A DNA stretch of 64,000 nt from Pseudomonadota bacterium (lineage in GTDB: Bacteria > Pseudomonadota > Gammaproteobacteria > Burkholderiales > Burkholderiaceae_C): assembly GCA_021845505.1 (NCBI GenBank), contig JAJZVU010000001.1:1-64000 (forward strand). Direction: 5' to 3'. A program made the translations under genes and the position numbers. The notes beneath the pieces are model-generated. The model saw only the letters and a list, made by a program, of their open reading frames with translations. It did not search any database and was not told the origin of the DNA. Below are positions 43,904 to 53,085 of this stretch, one piece after another. Each line of letters starts with the position of its first letter. Position 1 is the first letter of the stretch.

Positions 43904-45997
43904 ATGGACGCTCCCACCGCAGCATGCGCCTGCCTGTTCGAGGCGATCGTTCTGTCGCACGACGATGCGATGTTCAGCATCACCCCGCAGGGGCTGGTCA
44001 GCAGCTGGAACCCGGCCGCCGCGCGACTGTTCGGCGTGCCCCAGGCGCAGGCGCTGGGGCAGCCGCTGCAGCGCCTGCTGCCGCAGTACTGCGGCACGCT
44101 GGCCGGCGATGCGCCGCACGGCGGCGGACTGAGCGCCCAGAGTTTTGTGCGCGACCCCGACGGCCGCCTGCTGCCGGTGCTGGTCACCCGCTCGTCGATC
44201 CGCGACCCCGCGCTGGGCGCGCTGGGCTGGTTGCTCACGGTGCATCCGCTGCAGCGCACGCTGGTCGCCGGGAGCGGCTCGGCGACACGTGCGCACCAGA
44301 TGATGAATGTCTACGAATCGCTGGTCGAATGCTCCGACGACGCGATCATCACCAAGACCCTGAACGGGGTGGTGACCAGCTGGAACCCGGGGGCGCAGCG
44401 GGTTTTCGGCTATAGCGCCGCAGAAATGATCGGAGAGTCGATCACCAAGCTGATTCCCGAAGAGCGTCTGCACGAGGAGGAGATGATCCTCCAGCGCATT
44501 TCGATGGGTCAGCGGGTCGAGCATTTCGAGACCGTGCGCTTGCACAAGGACGGTGGCCGGGTCGACGTGTCGGTGACCATTTCGCCGCTGCGGGACGCCG
44601 GCGGGCGCGTCGTCGGCGCGTCGAAGATCGCCCGCGACATCGGCGAGCGCATCCACGCCGCCCAGGCGATCTGGCGCCAGGCCCACCATGACGCGCTGAC
44701 CGGGCTGCCCAACCGCAAGGCCTTCGGCGACCACCTGCAGCGCGCCATCGACGCGGCCGAGCAGGCCGCGGCGCAGTTGGCGGTGCTGTATGTCGACCTC
44801 GACCACTTCAAGGCGGTCAACGACTCCCTCGGCCACGCCGCAGGCGACGAACTGCTGGTCGCGGTGGCACAGCGCATGCGCTCGGCGCTGCGCGCCTCGG
44901 ACCTGCTGGCGCGCCTGGGCGGCGACGAATTCACGGTCCTGCTGCCGGGCCTGGAGCAGCCGGCCGACGCGCTGACCGTGGCCGCCAAGCTGCACCGCGC
45001 GCTGCAGCCTCCGTTCGAGCACGCCGAACACCCGATCCACGCGTCGGCCAGCATCGGCATCGCGCACTACCCCCGCGACGGCCGCGACGGCATGCTGCTG
45101 CTGCGCCACGCCGACCTGGCGATGTACGAGGCCAAGCGCAACGGCCGCAACCGCAGCGTCGGCTACGAGGCGGCGATGGACCAGCGCGCCCGCGGCCGGC
45201 TGCTGCTGGCCGGCGATCTGCGCCGCGCGCTGCACCAGGGCGAACTGTTCCTGCTGTACCAACCGGTGGTGCGCAACGGCGACCGCGCTCCGGTCAAGTT
45301 CGAGGCGCTGGTGCGCTGGCGCCACCCGCGCCTGGGCATCGTCGGCCCCGATCGCTTCATCCCGCTGGCCGAGGAGAGCGGACTGATCCTGGACCTCGGG
45401 GACTGGGTGTTCCGCCGCGCCGCGGCGCAGGCGCGGCGCTGGCGCGAGCAATGCGCCGAGCCGCCGCAGGTCAGCTTCAACGTGTCGCCGCTGCAGCTGA
45501 GTTCGGACGTCGACTCGACGGCCCAATGGCCGGCCCACCTGCAGGCCATCGGATTGCCGCCGGGCTGCATGGTGGTCGAGGTCACCGAAACGGTGATCCT
45601 CGACGACTCCCCGCGCATTGCCGCGCGCCTGAGCGAGTTGCGACGCCAGGGCCTGCAGGTCGCGGTCGACGATTTCGGTACCGGACAATCCAACCTGGCC
45701 TCGCTCAGCCGCATCGACGTCGATTACCTGAAGATCGACCAGTCGCTGATCCGCAAGCTGCCGGCCGACGAACGCAAGCTGGCGATCTGCGAGGCGGTCG
45801 TGGCCATGGCCCACCGGCTGGGAATCCAGGTCATCGCCGAAGGCATCGAAACCGACGAGGAACAGCGCAAGGTGCAGGACATCGACTGCGATTTCGCCCA
45901 GGGCTACCTGTACGCCCAGCCGCTGTCCGAGGCCGACGCCACGCGCTGGCTGCTCGACGCCACGGCGCGCTGGCGCGCCGAGCCGCCGGCCCGATGA
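43904..45997 (+). CDS. PAS-PAS-GGDEF-EAL c-di-GMP enzyme
   Basis: 697 residues, no membrane segment. First PAS (about 10-120), second PAS with LVECSDDAIITKTLNGVVTSWNPGAQRVFGYSAAEMIG and its PAC (about 135-255), GGDEF (about 265-430; RLGGDEF near 342 intact, with I-site RASD five residues before), EAL (about 440-690; FEALVRW, SFNVSPLQLS, VEVTE, VDDFGTG, LKIDQ, AEGIE all present). Both activities look possible. GGGGG lies before ATG 43904. Its stop overlaps the start of the next MFS gene by four bases (ATGA), an unusual coupling of a c-di-GMP enzyme with a transporter. Confidence 0.93.
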   Translation: MDAPTAACACLFEAIVLSHDDAMFSITPQGLVSSWNPAAARLFGVPQAQALGQPLQRLLPQYCGTLAGDAPHGGGLSAQSFVRDPDGRLLPVLVTRSSIRDPALGALGWLLTVHPLQRTLVAGSGSATRAHQMMNVYESLVECSDDAIITKTLNGVVTSWNPGAQRVFGYSAAEMIGESITKLIPEERLHEEEMILQRISMGQRVEHFETVRLHKDGGRVDVSVTISPLRDAGGRVVGASKIARDIGERIHAAQAIWRQAHHDALTGLPNRKAFGDHLQRAIDAAEQAAAQLAVLYVDLDHFKAVNDSLGHAAGDELLVAVAQRMRSALRASDLLARLGGDEFTVLLPGLEQPADALTVAAKLHRALQPPFEHAEHPIHASASIGIAHYPRDGRDGMLLLRHADLAMYEAKRNGRNRSVGYEAAMDQRARGRLLLAGDLRRALHQGELFLLYQPVVRNGDRAPVKFEALVRWRHPRLGIVGPDRFIPLAEESGLILDLGDWVFRRAAAQARRWREQCAEPPQVSFNVSPLQLSSDVDSTAQWPAHLQAIGLPPGCMVVEVTETVILDDSPRIAARLSELRRQGLQVAVDDFGTGQSNLASLSRIDVDYLKIDQSLIRKLPADERKLAICEAVVAMAHRLGIQVIAEGIETDEEQRKVQDIDCDFAQGYLYAQPLSEADATRWLLDATARWRAEPPAR

Positions 45998-47211
45998 CAC
46001 CGGCGCAGGCGCCGTCGGTCTGGCGCTGCCCGGGGTTCACCCGCTTCTGGCTGGTGCGGGTCGGGCTGTCCGGCGGATACCAGGTGCTGGGCGTGGCCAT
46101 CGGCTGGCAGATGTACGCCATCACCGGCAGCGCCTTCGATCTCGGCCTGGTCGGCCTGCTGCAGTTCGTGCCGCGCGCGGTGCTGGTGCTGGTGGCCGGC
46201 AGCGTGGTCGACCGCTACGAGCGTCGCCACGTGGTGGCCGCGAGCCTGGCCTGCCAGGCCCTGCTGGCCGCGCTGCTGATGGCCGCGTCGCTGCACTGGT
46301 GGCTGCAACCGGGGCGCGGCCTCATCCTGGCGACCTCGCTGGCAGTCGGCGCCTGCCGTGCCTTCGACATGCCGGGCATGCAGGCGATGCTGCCTTCGCT
46401 GGTTCCGGCCGGGCTGCTGGCGCGGGCGGTCGCCGCCGTCGCCTCGGCCACCCAGACCGCCACGGTGATCGCGCCGGCGCTGGGCGGGCTGCTCTACGCG
46501 CTGGGCGCCGCCGCCAGCTACGGCCTGACCTGCGGCGTGGAGCTGTGCGCCGCCGCGCTGCTGCTGAGCCTGCCGCGCGGCGGCCGCGCCTCGGCCACGC
46601 GCATCACCTGGCAGTCGATGCTCGAGGGAGTCCACCACATCCGCGCGCAGCGGGTGCTGCTGGGAGCGATTTCCCTCGACCTGTTCGCCGTGCTGCTGGG
46701 CGGCGCCACGGCGCTGCTGCCGATCTACGCCCGCGACATCCTGCACACCGGGCCCTGGGGGCTGGGGCTGCTGCGCGCGGCTCCCGCCGGCGGCGCGCTG
46801 CTGACGGCGGCCTGGCTGGCCCGCCACCCGATCGAACGGCATGCCGGGCGCCTGATGTTCGGCGCCGTCGCGGTGTTCGGCGCCGCCACCCTGGTGTTCG
46901 GGGCCTCGCGCTCGATGCCCCTGTCGCTGTCGGCGCTGGTGGTGCTGGGCGGTGCCGACGTGATCAGCGTGGTCATCCGCGGCACCCTGGTGCAACTGCA
47001 GACTCCGGAGGCGCTGCGCGGCCGGGTCAACGCCGTCAACTCGCTGTTCATCGGCGCATCCAACCAGCTCGGCGAGTTCGAATCGGGACTGACCGCCGCC
47101 TGGTTCGGCACGGTGCCCGCGGTGCTGCTGGGCGGCGTCGGCACGCTGGCGATCGTCTGGCTGTGGCGCCGCAGGTTTCCCGAACTGGCGGCGCAGGACG
47201 GCCTGGCCTGA
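45994..47211 (+). CDS. MFS exporter, DHA3/EntS-like
   Basis: 405 residues, 12 helices. The LVRVGLSGGYQVLGVAIGWQMYAITGSAFDLGLVGLLQFVPRAVLVLVAGSVVDRYERRHVV opening, RAFDMPGMQAMLPSLVP and RGRVNAVNSLFIGASNQLGEFESG are typical of enterobactin-exporter-like or macrolide-exporter MFS proteins. Start overlaps the preceding gene by four bases (ATGA, 45994-45997), so it is translationally coupled to the GGDEF/EAL protein. Substrate unknown. The ABC efflux genes begin 88 bp later. Confidence 0.9.
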   Translation: MTPAQAPSVWRCPGFTRFWLVRVGLSGGYQVLGVAIGWQMYAITGSAFDLGLVGLLQFVPRAVLVLVAGSVVDRYERRHVVAASLACQALLAALLMAASLHWWLQPGRGLILATSLAVGACRAFDMPGMQAMLPSLVPAGLLARAVAAVASATQTATVIAPALGGLLYALGAAASYGLTCGVELCAAALLLSLPRGGRASATRITWQSMLEGVHHIRAQRVLLGAISLDLFAVLLGGATALLPIYARDILHTGPWGLGLLRAAPAGGALLTAAWLARHPIERHAGRLMFGAVAVFGAATLVFGASRSMPLSLSALVVLGGADVISVVIRGTLVQLQTPEALRGRVNAVNSLFIGASNQLGEFESGLTAAWFGTVPAVLLGGVGTLAIVWLWRRRFPELAAQDGLA

Positions 47212-47299
47212 GGGCGCGAGCCCATCGGGCATGCCCCGCGGACGATGGCGGCGCGCGCCGATCAAGCACAATGACCGCATTGCGTCTCCCGTTCCCGCG

Positions 47300-48496
47300 A
47301 TGACCCGCCGCCTGCTCTGGTCCCTGACCGCCGCCTGCCTGCTGCTGCTTCTCGGCTGGTGGGGGGTGCAGCGATGGCTGGGGCCGCGCGTGGCGGCCTA
47401 CCGGGTGCGCGAACAGCCGCTGGTGCAGGACGTGGTCGCCACCGGGCGCGTGATCACCCCGTCGCGGGTCAGCGTGGCCAGCGAGATCACCGGCACCGTG
47501 GTGCGCCGCCTGGTCGAGCGCGGCGACCGGGTGCGCCCCGGCCAGGTGCTGCTGCGGCTGCGCGACGACCAGGCCCGGGCCCAGTTGCGGCAAGCCCTCG
47601 CGGCGCTGGCGCAGTGGCGCCAGCAGACCCTGCCGCAGGCGCGCGCCGCGCTGCGCAACGCCGACTCGGCGCTGAACCTGGCCGTCTCGCTGGCGCGCCG
47701 CGCGCGCGCGCAGGCGGACAGCGGGGCGATGTCCAGGCAGGCGCTGGAACAGGCCGAACAGGCCGAGCAGGCGGCGCGCCAGCAGCAGCTCGCGGCGCGT
47801 GCGGCCTGGCTGGCGGCGCGCCCGTCGGGCTCGCTGCCGACCCAGCTGCAGGCCGCCGTGAGTTCGGCGCAGGCCGTGCTGCGGCGCGCGGACATCCGCT
47901 CCCAGGTCGCGGGCGAGGTACTGACCCGCAACGTCGAGGTGGGCGACACCGTCACCCCGGGGCAGGTGCTGTTCACGCTGGCGCGAGCCGGGGACACCGA
48001 GGTGTCGCTGCCGGTGGACGAGCAGAACCTGCAGAACCTGGCGCTCGGGCAGGACGCCACCTGCATCACCGACGCCTACCCCCGGCGCAGTTTCGGCGCC
48101 CGCCTGGTGTTCATCGCGCCGGCGGTCGATACCACCAGCGGCACCATCGAGTTGCGGCTGCGCGTGCCCTCGCCCCCCGCCTGGCTGCGCCAGGACATGA
48201 CCACTTCGTGCGACGTGATCACGGCTCGCCGGGCGCACGCGCTGGTCGTTCCCGACGATGCGCTGCGCGCGCTCAGCGGCGAGAGCGCCCAGGTGCTGGT
48301 GCTGCGCGACGGCAAGGCGCGACCGCAGGCCGTCCGCCTGGGGCTGCGCGGGCTGGTCGCCAGCCAGGTGGTGCAGGGGCTGCGCGCCGGCGACGTGGTG
48401 CTGGCCGCGGGCTCGGTGCAGCCCGGCGAGCGCGTGCGCGCCCGACTGCAGACCCTGGCGGCGGCCGACGGCGCGTCGGCCAGCCCGGCGCAGTAG
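47300..48496 (+). CDS. HlyD-family membrane fusion protein
   Basis: 398 residues with one N-terminal membrane helix (LLWSLTAACLLLLLGWWGV) and the periplasmic adaptor layout: lipoyl half (VVATGRVITPSRVSVASEITGTVVRRLVERGDRVRPGQVLLRL), coiled-coil hairpin (about 105-195, rich in RQALEQAEQAEQAARQQ), second lipoyl half (RSQVAGEVLTRNVEVGDTVTPGQVLFTL) and beta-barrel. It is followed 27 bp later by an FtsX-type permease and then a LolD-type ATPase, so it forms a MacA-like tripartite export system. No outer-membrane factor gene is in the window. Confidence 0.92.
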   Translation: MTRRLLWSLTAACLLLLLGWWGVQRWLGPRVAAYRVREQPLVQDVVATGRVITPSRVSVASEITGTVVRRLVERGDRVRPGQVLLRLRDDQARAQLRQALAALAQWRQQTLPQARAALRNADSALNLAVSLARRARAQADSGAMSRQALEQAEQAEQAARQQQLAARAAWLAARPSGSLPTQLQAAVSSAQAVLRRADIRSQVAGEVLTRNVEVGDTVTPGQVLFTLARAGDTEVSLPVDEQNLQNLALGQDATCITDAYPRRSFGARLVFIAPAVDTTSGTIELRLRVPSPPAWLRQDMTTSCDVITARRAHALVVPDDALRALSGESAQVLVLRDGKARPQAVRLGLRGLVASQVVQGLRAGDVVLAAGSVQPGERVRARLQTLAAADGASASPAQ

Positions 48497-48523
48497 ACCG
48501 CGCCACCGGGCACGCGAGGCGTC

Positions 48524-49726
48524 ATGGCCCTGTCGTGGAACATCGCGCTGCGCTTCCTGCGAGACGGCCGGTCGCAGACCCTGCTGATCATCGGGGGCGT
48601 CGCGGTGGGGGCCGCGGTGATCGTGTTCATCACCGCGCTGGTCGACGGGCTGCAGGGCAACATCGTGCAGCGCACCCTCGGCACCCAGCCGCATATCGTC
48701 GTGTCGGCCCCGGACCTGCTGCCGCTGGCTCCGCCGGTGCCGCCGGGCACCGTCGACCTGCGCGCCACCGACGCACGGCCGCAGCGCCTGCGCTCGATCA
48801 ACAACTGGCCGGGCCTGCTGCGGGTGCTGCAGCACCTGCCGGGAGTGCGCGCCGCGTCGCCGATGGTCAGCGGCCCGGCCTTCGCCCAGCGAGGCACCGC
48901 GGTACGCGCGATCGCGGTGCTGGGAATCATTCCCCGGCGCTACGTCCAGGTGATCCCGCTGCAGCAGGACATGGTGCGCGGGAGCTTCACGGTGGGCGCC
49001 AGCCAGGTGCTGGTGGGAACCCGCCTGGCGCAGGACCTGGGGCTGCGCGTGGGCGACAAGCTGCGCGTGCAGGGAGCGTCCGGGGGCTCGCAGGTGTTCG
49101 ACGTGGCGGGCATCTTCAGCCTGGGGGTGCGCGACCTCGACGAACGCTATGTCTACATGGGCCTCAAGCCGGCTCAGTCGCTGCTCGCACTGCCCGGCGG
49201 CGCCACCGAGATCGACCTCACGGTGGCGCGGATCTTCGACGCGCAGGCGATCGCGCAGCGCATCGCCGCGCTCACCGGGCTGAAGTCGGAGAGCTGGATG
49301 AGCACCAACTCGCAATTGCTCAACGCGCTGCGTTCGCAATCGCTGTCGAGCGCGCTGATCCGCTTTTTCGTCGGGCTTTCGGTGGCCTTCGGCATCGCCA
49401 GCGTGCTGGCGGTCAGCGTGGTGCAGCGCACGCGGGAGATCGGCATCCTGCGCGCCATGGGCGCCACCCGAGGGCGCGTGCTGGCGGTGTTCCTGTACGA
49501 GGGCGCCGCGGTCGGCTTCGCCGGCTCGGCGCTGGGCGCGGTGGCCGGCACGGCGATGGTCTGGGTGTTCAACCACTACGGGCCGGGATTGTTCTACGTA
49601 CCGGTGCCGCCGGCGCTGGTGCTGGAGGCGGTGGCGCTGGCCACGCTGGCGGGAATCGCCGCGGCTGCGCTGCCGGCGCTGCGCGCGGCGCGCCTGGACC
49701 CGGTGGTGGCCATCCGTTATGTCTGA
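48524..49726 (+). CDS. ABC transporter permease, FtsX/MacB type
   Basis: 400 residues with four helices in the MacB/FtsX/LolC pattern: one N-terminal ([26 protein letters not shown]), a large periplasmic domain (about 50-270), and three C-terminal helices beginning [50 protein letters not shown], the FtsX signature. GAGG before ATG 48524. Its 3' end overlaps the ATPase gene by 8 bp. Confidence 0.92.
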   Translation: MALSWNIALRFLRDGRSQTLLIIGGVAVGAAVIVFITALVDGLQGNIVQRTLGTQPHIVVSAPDLLPLAPPVPPGTVDLRATDARPQRLRSINNWPGLLRVLQHLPGVRAASPMVSGPAFAQRGTAVRAIAVLGIIPRRYVQVIPLQQDMVRGSFTVGASQVLVGTRLAQDLGLRVGDKLRVQGASGGSQVFDVAGIFSLGVRDLDERYVYMGLKPAQSLLALPGGATEIDLTVARIFDAQAIAQRIAALTGLKSESWMSTNSQLLNALRSQSLSSALIRFFVGLSVAFGIASVLAVSVVQRTREIGILRAMGATRGRVLAVFLYEGAAVGFAGSALGAVAGTAMVWVFNHYGPGLFYVPVPPALVLEAVALATLAGIAAAALPALRAARLDPVVAIRYV

Positions 49727-50444
49727 GCCGGCAACGAGCAGCCCGCCGGTGCTGCGGCTGCAGCAACTGCGCAAGTCCTACCAGGTCGGCACGGCGCTGC
49801 AGGTCGAGGTGCTGCACGGCATCGACTTCGAACTGCGGCGAGGCGAATTCACCGCTCTGGTCGGCCCCAGCGGCTCGGGCAAGACCACGCTGCTCAACCT
49901 GATCGGCCTGCTCGATACCCCGACCGGCGGCGAGTTGTTCCTGCTCGAGCGCCCGACCCGCGAGCTCGACGACGCCGCGCGCACCGCGCTGCGCGGCAGT
50001 TCCATCGGCTTTGTGTTCCAGTTCCATCACCTGATCCAGGCCTTCCCGGTGCTCGACAACGTGCTGATGCCGGCGCTGGTGCAAGGCGCCCGGCGCAGCG
50101 GCGAACTCGAGCGGCGCGGCCTGGAACTGCTGCAGGCCGTGGGGCTGGCCGCGCATGCCCGCAAGCGCCCGAACGAACTCTCCGGCGGCCAGCAGCAGCG
50201 CGTGGCCATCGCGCGCGCGTTGCTGACCCGGCCAGCGCTGGTGCTGGCCGACGAACCCACCGGCAATCTGGATACGCACAGCGCCGACGAGGTGTTCGAA
50301 CTGCTGCGCAGCTTCAACCGCGAGTTCGGCTGCGCGGTGCTGGTGGTCACCCACGATCCGCGGCTGGCGCAACGCTGCGACCGTATCGTCGACCTGGTCG
50401 ACGGCCGCCTGGTCGGCGATCGCAAGGTGGCCGCCGGCGGCTGA
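49719..50444 (+). CDS. ABC transporter ATP-binding protein, LolD/MacB type
   Basis: 241 residues. Walker [13 protein letters not shown]-loop region [26 protein letters not shown] signature [15 protein letters not shown], Walker [12 protein letters not shown] and switch His in VVTHDPRLA are all present. It powers the HlyD-FtsX assembly encoded directly upstream. Overlap with the permease gene indicates co-translation. Confidence 0.95.
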   Translation: MSEPATSSPPVLRLQQLRKSYQVGTALQVEVLHGIDFELRRGEFTALVGPSGSGKTTLLNLIGLLDTPTGGELFLLERPTRELDDAARTALRGSSIGFVFQFHHLIQAFPVLDNVLMPALVQGARRSGELERRGLELLQAVGLAAHARKRPNELSGGQQQRVAIARALLTRPALVLADEPTGNLDTHSADEVFELLRSFNREFGCAVLVVTHDPRLAQRCDRIVDLVDGRLVGDRKVAAGG

Positions 50445-50565
50445 GGCCACGCCGTGCAGACAGGAGCCTGGGCGCTGTATGCTTGGCGGCTGATCAGGCA
50501 TGGCCAGCCTGCCGGCGAAGAAGCCGCCAGGAAATGCCGGTTTTGCCCCATTTCCCGGACATTCC

Positions 50566-51216
50566 ATGGAAGTTCGAATCGACAAACGCTATCCACTGCC
50601 GGTCAGCGCGCAGGCCGCCTGGTGCGTGCTGCGGGATATCCACGCGGTGGCCGGCTGCATGCCGGGTGCGCAGATCACCGAGCAGCTCTCGGACCACTCG
50701 TACAAGGGCCTGATGAAGGTCAAGGTCGGCCCCGCGCAGGCGCAGTTCGGCGGCACGCTGGAGGTGCTCGAGACCGACCCCGAGGCCCGCCGCATGGCGC
50801 TGCGCGGCAAGGGCGCGGACAAGGGCGGATCGTCGGCTTCGCTGGACCTGCACGCGGTGATCGAGGCCGACGCATCGGATCCGGCACGCTCGACCCTGCA
50901 CGGCGACGCCAGGCTGGAGGTCAACGGCAAGTTCGCCCAGTTCGGCGCGCGCATGATGGGGCAGGTCTCGGAACTGCTGCTGACCCAGTTCGTGCAGAAT
51001 TTCGGCGCCGCTGCGCAGGCCGCGCAAGCGCCGGCGGTGCCGGGGGCGTCGGCGCAGGCGGCCGCGCAGGACCAGGCGCCGCCGGCCGGGCCCGCGCAGC
51101 CGGGAGCGGCGGCCCGCCCGCCGCAGCGCCACGCGGCCAGCGAGCTCAACGGCCTGGCGCTGGCCTGGGCACTATTCAAGGGGTGGCTGGCTTCGCTCTT
51201 TGGCAGGCGCCGCTGA
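50566..51216 (+). CDS. CoxG-like SRPBCC-family protein
   Basis: 216 residues. The N-terminal 150 match the carbon-monoxide-dehydrogenase-subunit-G (CoxG) family: helix-grip START-like fold with [43 protein letters not shown] and [24 protein letters not shown]. CoxG in CO oxidisers helps anchor or recruit CO dehydrogenase to the membrane. The C-terminal part is an Ala/Pro-rich linker plus a short amphipathic/hydrophobic tail ([20 protein letters not shown]). No xanthine/CO dehydrogenase genes are adjacent. The next gene, XdhC, is 32 bp away on the same strand, so a shared molybdoenzyme target elsewhere is likely. Confidence 0.87.
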   Translation: MEVRIDKRYPLPVSAQAAWCVLRDIHAVAGCMPGAQITEQLSDHSYKGLMKVKVGPAQAQFGGTLEVLETDPEARRMALRGKGADKGGSSASLDLHAVIEADASDPARSTLHGDARLEVNGKFAQFGARMMGQVSELLLTQFVQNFGAAAQAAQAPAVPGASAQAAAQDQAPPAGPAQPGAAARPPQRHAASELNGLALAWALFKGWLASLFGRRR

Positions 51217-51248
51217 CAGCCGGGCGGATCGGATCGGAGTGCGCAACC

Positions 51249-52250
51249 ATGAACAGTCTGGACATCGAAGTCATGCGCAGCGCGCTGCAGTGGCTGCAGC
51301 GCGGTCGCCGGGTGGTGCTGGGCACCGTGGTGCGCACCTGGGGCTCTGCGCCCCGCCCTCCGGGCTCGCTGATGGTCATCCGCGATGACGGCCAGGTCGC
51401 CGGCTCGTTGTCGGGTGGATGCATCGAAGACGACCTGATCCGGCGCGTGGCCGCCGGCGAACTCGCGCTGCACCGCCCTGAGGCGACCATCTACGGCCGC
51501 ACCGCGGAGGAAGTGCGGCGCTTCGGATTGCCCTGCGGCGGCAGCGTGCAGGTGGTGCTGGAGCCGCTGAGCGAGGCCAGCGGGCTGGCCGAGCTGCTGC
51601 GCCGCATCGAGGGCTCCGAGCGGGTGCTGCGCACCCTGGACATGGCCAGCGGCGAGGTCAGGCTGGATCGCGCGCGCGGCGGCGAACAGCTGGCCTTCGA
51701 CGAACGGGTGCTGCGCACCGTGCACGGCCCGCAGCTGCGGCTGCTGGTCATCGGCGGAGGCCAGCTCTCGCGCTACCTGGCGTCGATGGCGGTGATGCTC
51801 GACTACCGGGTCACGGTCTGCGAACCGCGCATCGAGTACCACGAAGGCTGGGACGGCCTGGACGGCATCGTGCTGTCGACCCGCATGCCCGACGACGAGG
51901 TGCTGGCGATGCAACCCGACGCCGCCACCGCGGTGGTCGCGCTGACCCACGATCCCAAGCTCGACGACCTGGCGCTGATGGAAGCGCTGCGCACGCCGGC
52001 GTTCTACGTCGGAGCCCTCGGCTCGCGGCAGAACAACGCGCGTCGCCGCGAGCGCCTGCTGCAGTTCGACGTCAGCGAGCAGCAGGCGCAGCGCCTGCAC
52101 GGGCCTGTCGGGCTGCGCCTGGGCGGGCTGACGCCTCCGGAAATCGCCATCAGCATCCTGGCCGAGATGACCGCGGTGCGACGCGGCACCGATCTGTCGG
52201 GGCCGCTGACCGACTGGAGCCAGTCGTCGTCGGTGTGCGCGCTGGCCTGA
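51249..52250 (+). CDS. XdhC/CoxI-family molybdenum cofactor maturation protein
   Basis: 333 residues. N-terminal XdhC-CoxI domain (VVLGTVVRTWGSAPRPPGSLMVIRDDGQVAGSLSGGCIEDDLI, FGLPCGGSVQVVLEPL) and C-terminal Rossmann domain (LLVIGGGQLSRYLASMAVMLDYRVTVCEP..GALGSRQNNARRRERL). XdhC proteins bind the molybdenum cofactor and help sulfurate and insert it into xanthine-dehydrogenase-family enzymes. GGAG precedes ATG 51249. Its partner enzyme is not in the window; the CoxG-like protein is its only linked neighbour. Confidence 0.92.
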   Translation: MNSLDIEVMRSALQWLQRGRRVVLGTVVRTWGSAPRPPGSLMVIRDDGQVAGSLSGGCIEDDLIRRVAAGELALHRPEATIYGRTAEEVRRFGLPCGGSVQVVLEPLSEASGLAELLRRIEGSERVLRTLDMASGEVRLDRARGGEQLAFDERVLRTVHGPQLRLLVIGGGQLSRYLASMAVMLDYRVTVCEPRIEYHEGWDGLDGIVLSTRMPDDEVLAMQPDAATAVVALTHDPKLDDLALMEALRTPAFYVGALGSRQNNARRRERLLQFDVSEQQAQRLHGPVGLRLGGLTPPEIAISILAEMTAVRRGTDLSGPLTDWSQSSSVCALA

Positions 52251-52254
52251 GCCT

Positions 52255-52992
52255 TCACTTGCGCCCGCTGAGCAGGTCGCGGTCGCGCTGTTGCACATAG
52301 CGCACCACGGCCTGGTCGAAGGCGAAGGACTTGTCGACGAACTCCAGCCCCAGCGGCAACAGCGACTTGCCGTCGGGCAGCGCCAGCGGCTCGCCGACAT
52401 GGCGGATGCGCGCCTCGGTCTGCAGCACGACCCCGCGCAGCTCGAAGCGCAACTCGGGCAGCAACTCCCCGGCGCGCAGCGCAAAGCGCCCCTGATCGGC
52501 GGGCACCAGCACGCGCATGCCGCCGGCGCTCAGGTCGTGGCAGCGCCCGCTGAGCGCCGGCGCACCCTGGCGCACCAGCACCACCGAGTGCACGTCGCCG
52601 CCGCCCACGGGAACGCGGAAGTACTGCCGGCGCTGCAGGTAGTACACCTGCTGCGCCAGCCCGGCGCGCAGTGCCCTGGCGCCGTTCCATTCGAGCGGAG
52701 CGATGTCCTCGAGCACGAAGCCCACGTGCACGCCCTGATGGCGAGCCAGCGCGAGCACGGGTTCGCGCTGGTCCCAGGCCACCCCTTCGACAGGCGGGGG
52801 AATGTCGAACACCAGGCGCTGCTCCTGCTCGTCGACCTCGAGCAGGATCGACGGAAGTTCGCGCAGCGCCCCGTCGACATACAGTCCCAGCCGCTCATGG
52901 CGTTTGCACAGGTCGTGCAGCACACCCAGGGCGCGCCGGCGCGCCGTCAGCCGGTGCTGGTCGGAGAACAGGGTTTCGATCAGTGGTTTCAT
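52255..52992 (-). CDS. YcgR-like flagellar brake protein with PilZ domain
   Basis: 245 residues. N-terminal YcgR-type domain (about 10-110) followed by PilZ (about 115-245) with the c-di-GMP motif QRRQYFRVPV (RxxxR) and DLSAGGMRV (D/NxSxxG). Such proteins slow the flagellar motor or modify surface behaviour when c-di-GMP is high, which fits the two c-di-GMP enzymes in this window. Start ATG 52992 is preferred over GTG 53019; neither has a clear ribosome site. It ends five bases from the convergent XdhC gene. Confidence 0.85.
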   Translation of the reverse strand: MKPLIETLFSDQHRLTARRRALGVLHDLCKRHERLGLYVDGALRELPSILLEVDEQEQRLVFDIPPPVEGVAWDQREPVLALARHQGVHVGFVLEDIAPLEWNGARALRAGLAQQVYYLQRRQYFRVPVGGGDVHSVVLVRQGAPALSGRCHDLSAGGMRVLVPADQGRFALRAGELLPELRFELRGVVLQTEARIRHVGEPLALPDGKSLLPLGLEFVDKSFAFDQAVVRYVQQRDRDLLSGRK

Positions 52993-53085
52993 CGCGGCGC
53001 GGCTGACGACGACACCCACAGTGTACGTATCAACCGGTTACCGCCCGCATTCGGCCCGCGCTGCACGCCCCGCCTCGGCAGCCGC

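Noticed and set aside
47048-49774. 908-codon open frame on the minus strand
   Set aside because: Antisense to the HlyD/FtsX genes; composition is Arg/His/Gln-rich with no domain.
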